Below are positions 63,726 through 64,000 of a stretch of DNA of 64,000 nt, in pieces. The translations under genes and the position numbers were made by a program. The stretch comes from Anisakis pegreffii. Taxonomy: Eukaryota > Nematoda > Chromadorea > Rhabditida > Anisakidae. The notes beneath the pieces were generated by a model that was not told where the DNA came from, searched no databases, and saw nothing but the letters and a program-made list of their open reading frames with translations. Numbering within the stretch: the first letter of the stretch is position 1; each line of letters starts with the position of its first letter. Where the stretch lies: the NCBI GenBank assembly GCA_035041965.1, contig JAPYMA010000370.1, positions 47,501 through 111,500 of the forward strand, in the 5' to 3' direction.

Positions 63726-64000
63726 AAAGCATCAAGAACGTGAATTTCACTCAGTTCACGTTATATCGTCGTGAAACACTTTTCAAATATTATATTCTGT
63801 TTCTTTTTTGGAGGCTGTGTTTTACGTTTTTTCTTTCATTGCTGTCATTCTATCGTGTTCGTTGTAGTGAATTAGGCCTTCAAATAATTTACGAAATACT
63901 TGTCGTTTTTAGCGGTTCATTTTCATTCAGTTGGTGCTATTTCGTAACGCAGGACTTTTCAGGTGATTTTTGATGAAGTCTGTACTTCTCATTTTCAGTC

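Larger units (their letters stand above)
43982..64000. other. Gene-poor repeat-containing region
   Basis: About 20 kb without an assembled gene. It holds the hairpin and exon-like segment near 45 kb, a cytosine-rich tract at 48180-48310, a palindromic TTAGGC-type cluster at 49521-49581, three copies of a dispersed repeat (49836-50004, 55779-55880, 63530-63725), a short tandem repeat near 57723-57770, a TA array at 62716-62752, and several kilobase patches of strong strand asymmetry. The longest open frames (50514-50936, 52874-53236, 58971-59333 and 63461-63973) are explained by skewed composition or by repeats. Confidence 0.55.

Noticed and set aside
63461..63973. 170-codon plus-strand open frame
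   Set aside because: It runs through a dispersed repeat copy and into unrelated sequence; the other repeat copies do not preserve the frame.

Overview
The window reads as nuclear DNA of a multicellular eukaryote, most likely a nematode. It is AT-rich. Its genes are split by introns with GTAAGT-type donors and TTTCAG/TTTTAG/TTACAG acceptors. There is no operon-like packing of bacterial ORFs, no tRNA or rRNA I could recognise and no CRISPR. Short arrays resembling the nematode telomere hexamer (TTAGGC) occur inside fold-back sequences. Most open frames in the window are short and random-looking; the real genes had to be assembled from exons by matching splice sites and reading phase.

Two genes are certain. 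On the + strand at about 24962-33415, a 17-exon gene encodes an SLC4-family bicarbonate transporter of about 942 residues. All 16 exon junctions join in phase. On the - strand at about 43754-37322, an 8-exon gene encodes a RING-H2 E3 ubiquitin ligase of the RNF38/RNF44 type, about 773 residues, with low-complexity Ala/Asn/Gln/His tracts, a basic nuclear-localisation-like N-terminus and an extended Gln-rich C-terminal tail. The two genes converge, with their stop codons about 3.9 kb apart.

A third gene is likely on the + strand. A 1.3 kb Ser/Asn-rich exon begins at 5913, and a Gln-rich terminal exon at 14462-14584 may complete it. I do not recognise the family. Weaker candidates are a 57-residue acidic ORF at 43808-43981, head-to-head with the RING gene; an isolated exon-like ORF at 18955-19153; and an exon-like segment on the - strand at 45030-45111.

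Layout: 1-5.9 kb is intergenic with two hairpins; 5.9-14.6 kb is the candidate low-complexity gene; 14.6-25 kb is intergenic with TA microsatellites, a pair of ~130 bp direct repeats and a fold-back element; 25-33.4 kb is the SLC4 gene; 33.4-37.3 kb is intergenic and AAT-rich; 37.3-43.8 kb is the RING gene; 43.8-64 kb is largely gene-free, with a dispersed repeat family (three copies) and abrupt kilobase-scale patches of strand-asymmetric base composition. I see no functional link between the two confident genes; they look like independent housekeeping or regulatory loci in a sparse genome. I found no convincing mobile-element protein, virus-like gene or novel multi-gene system.
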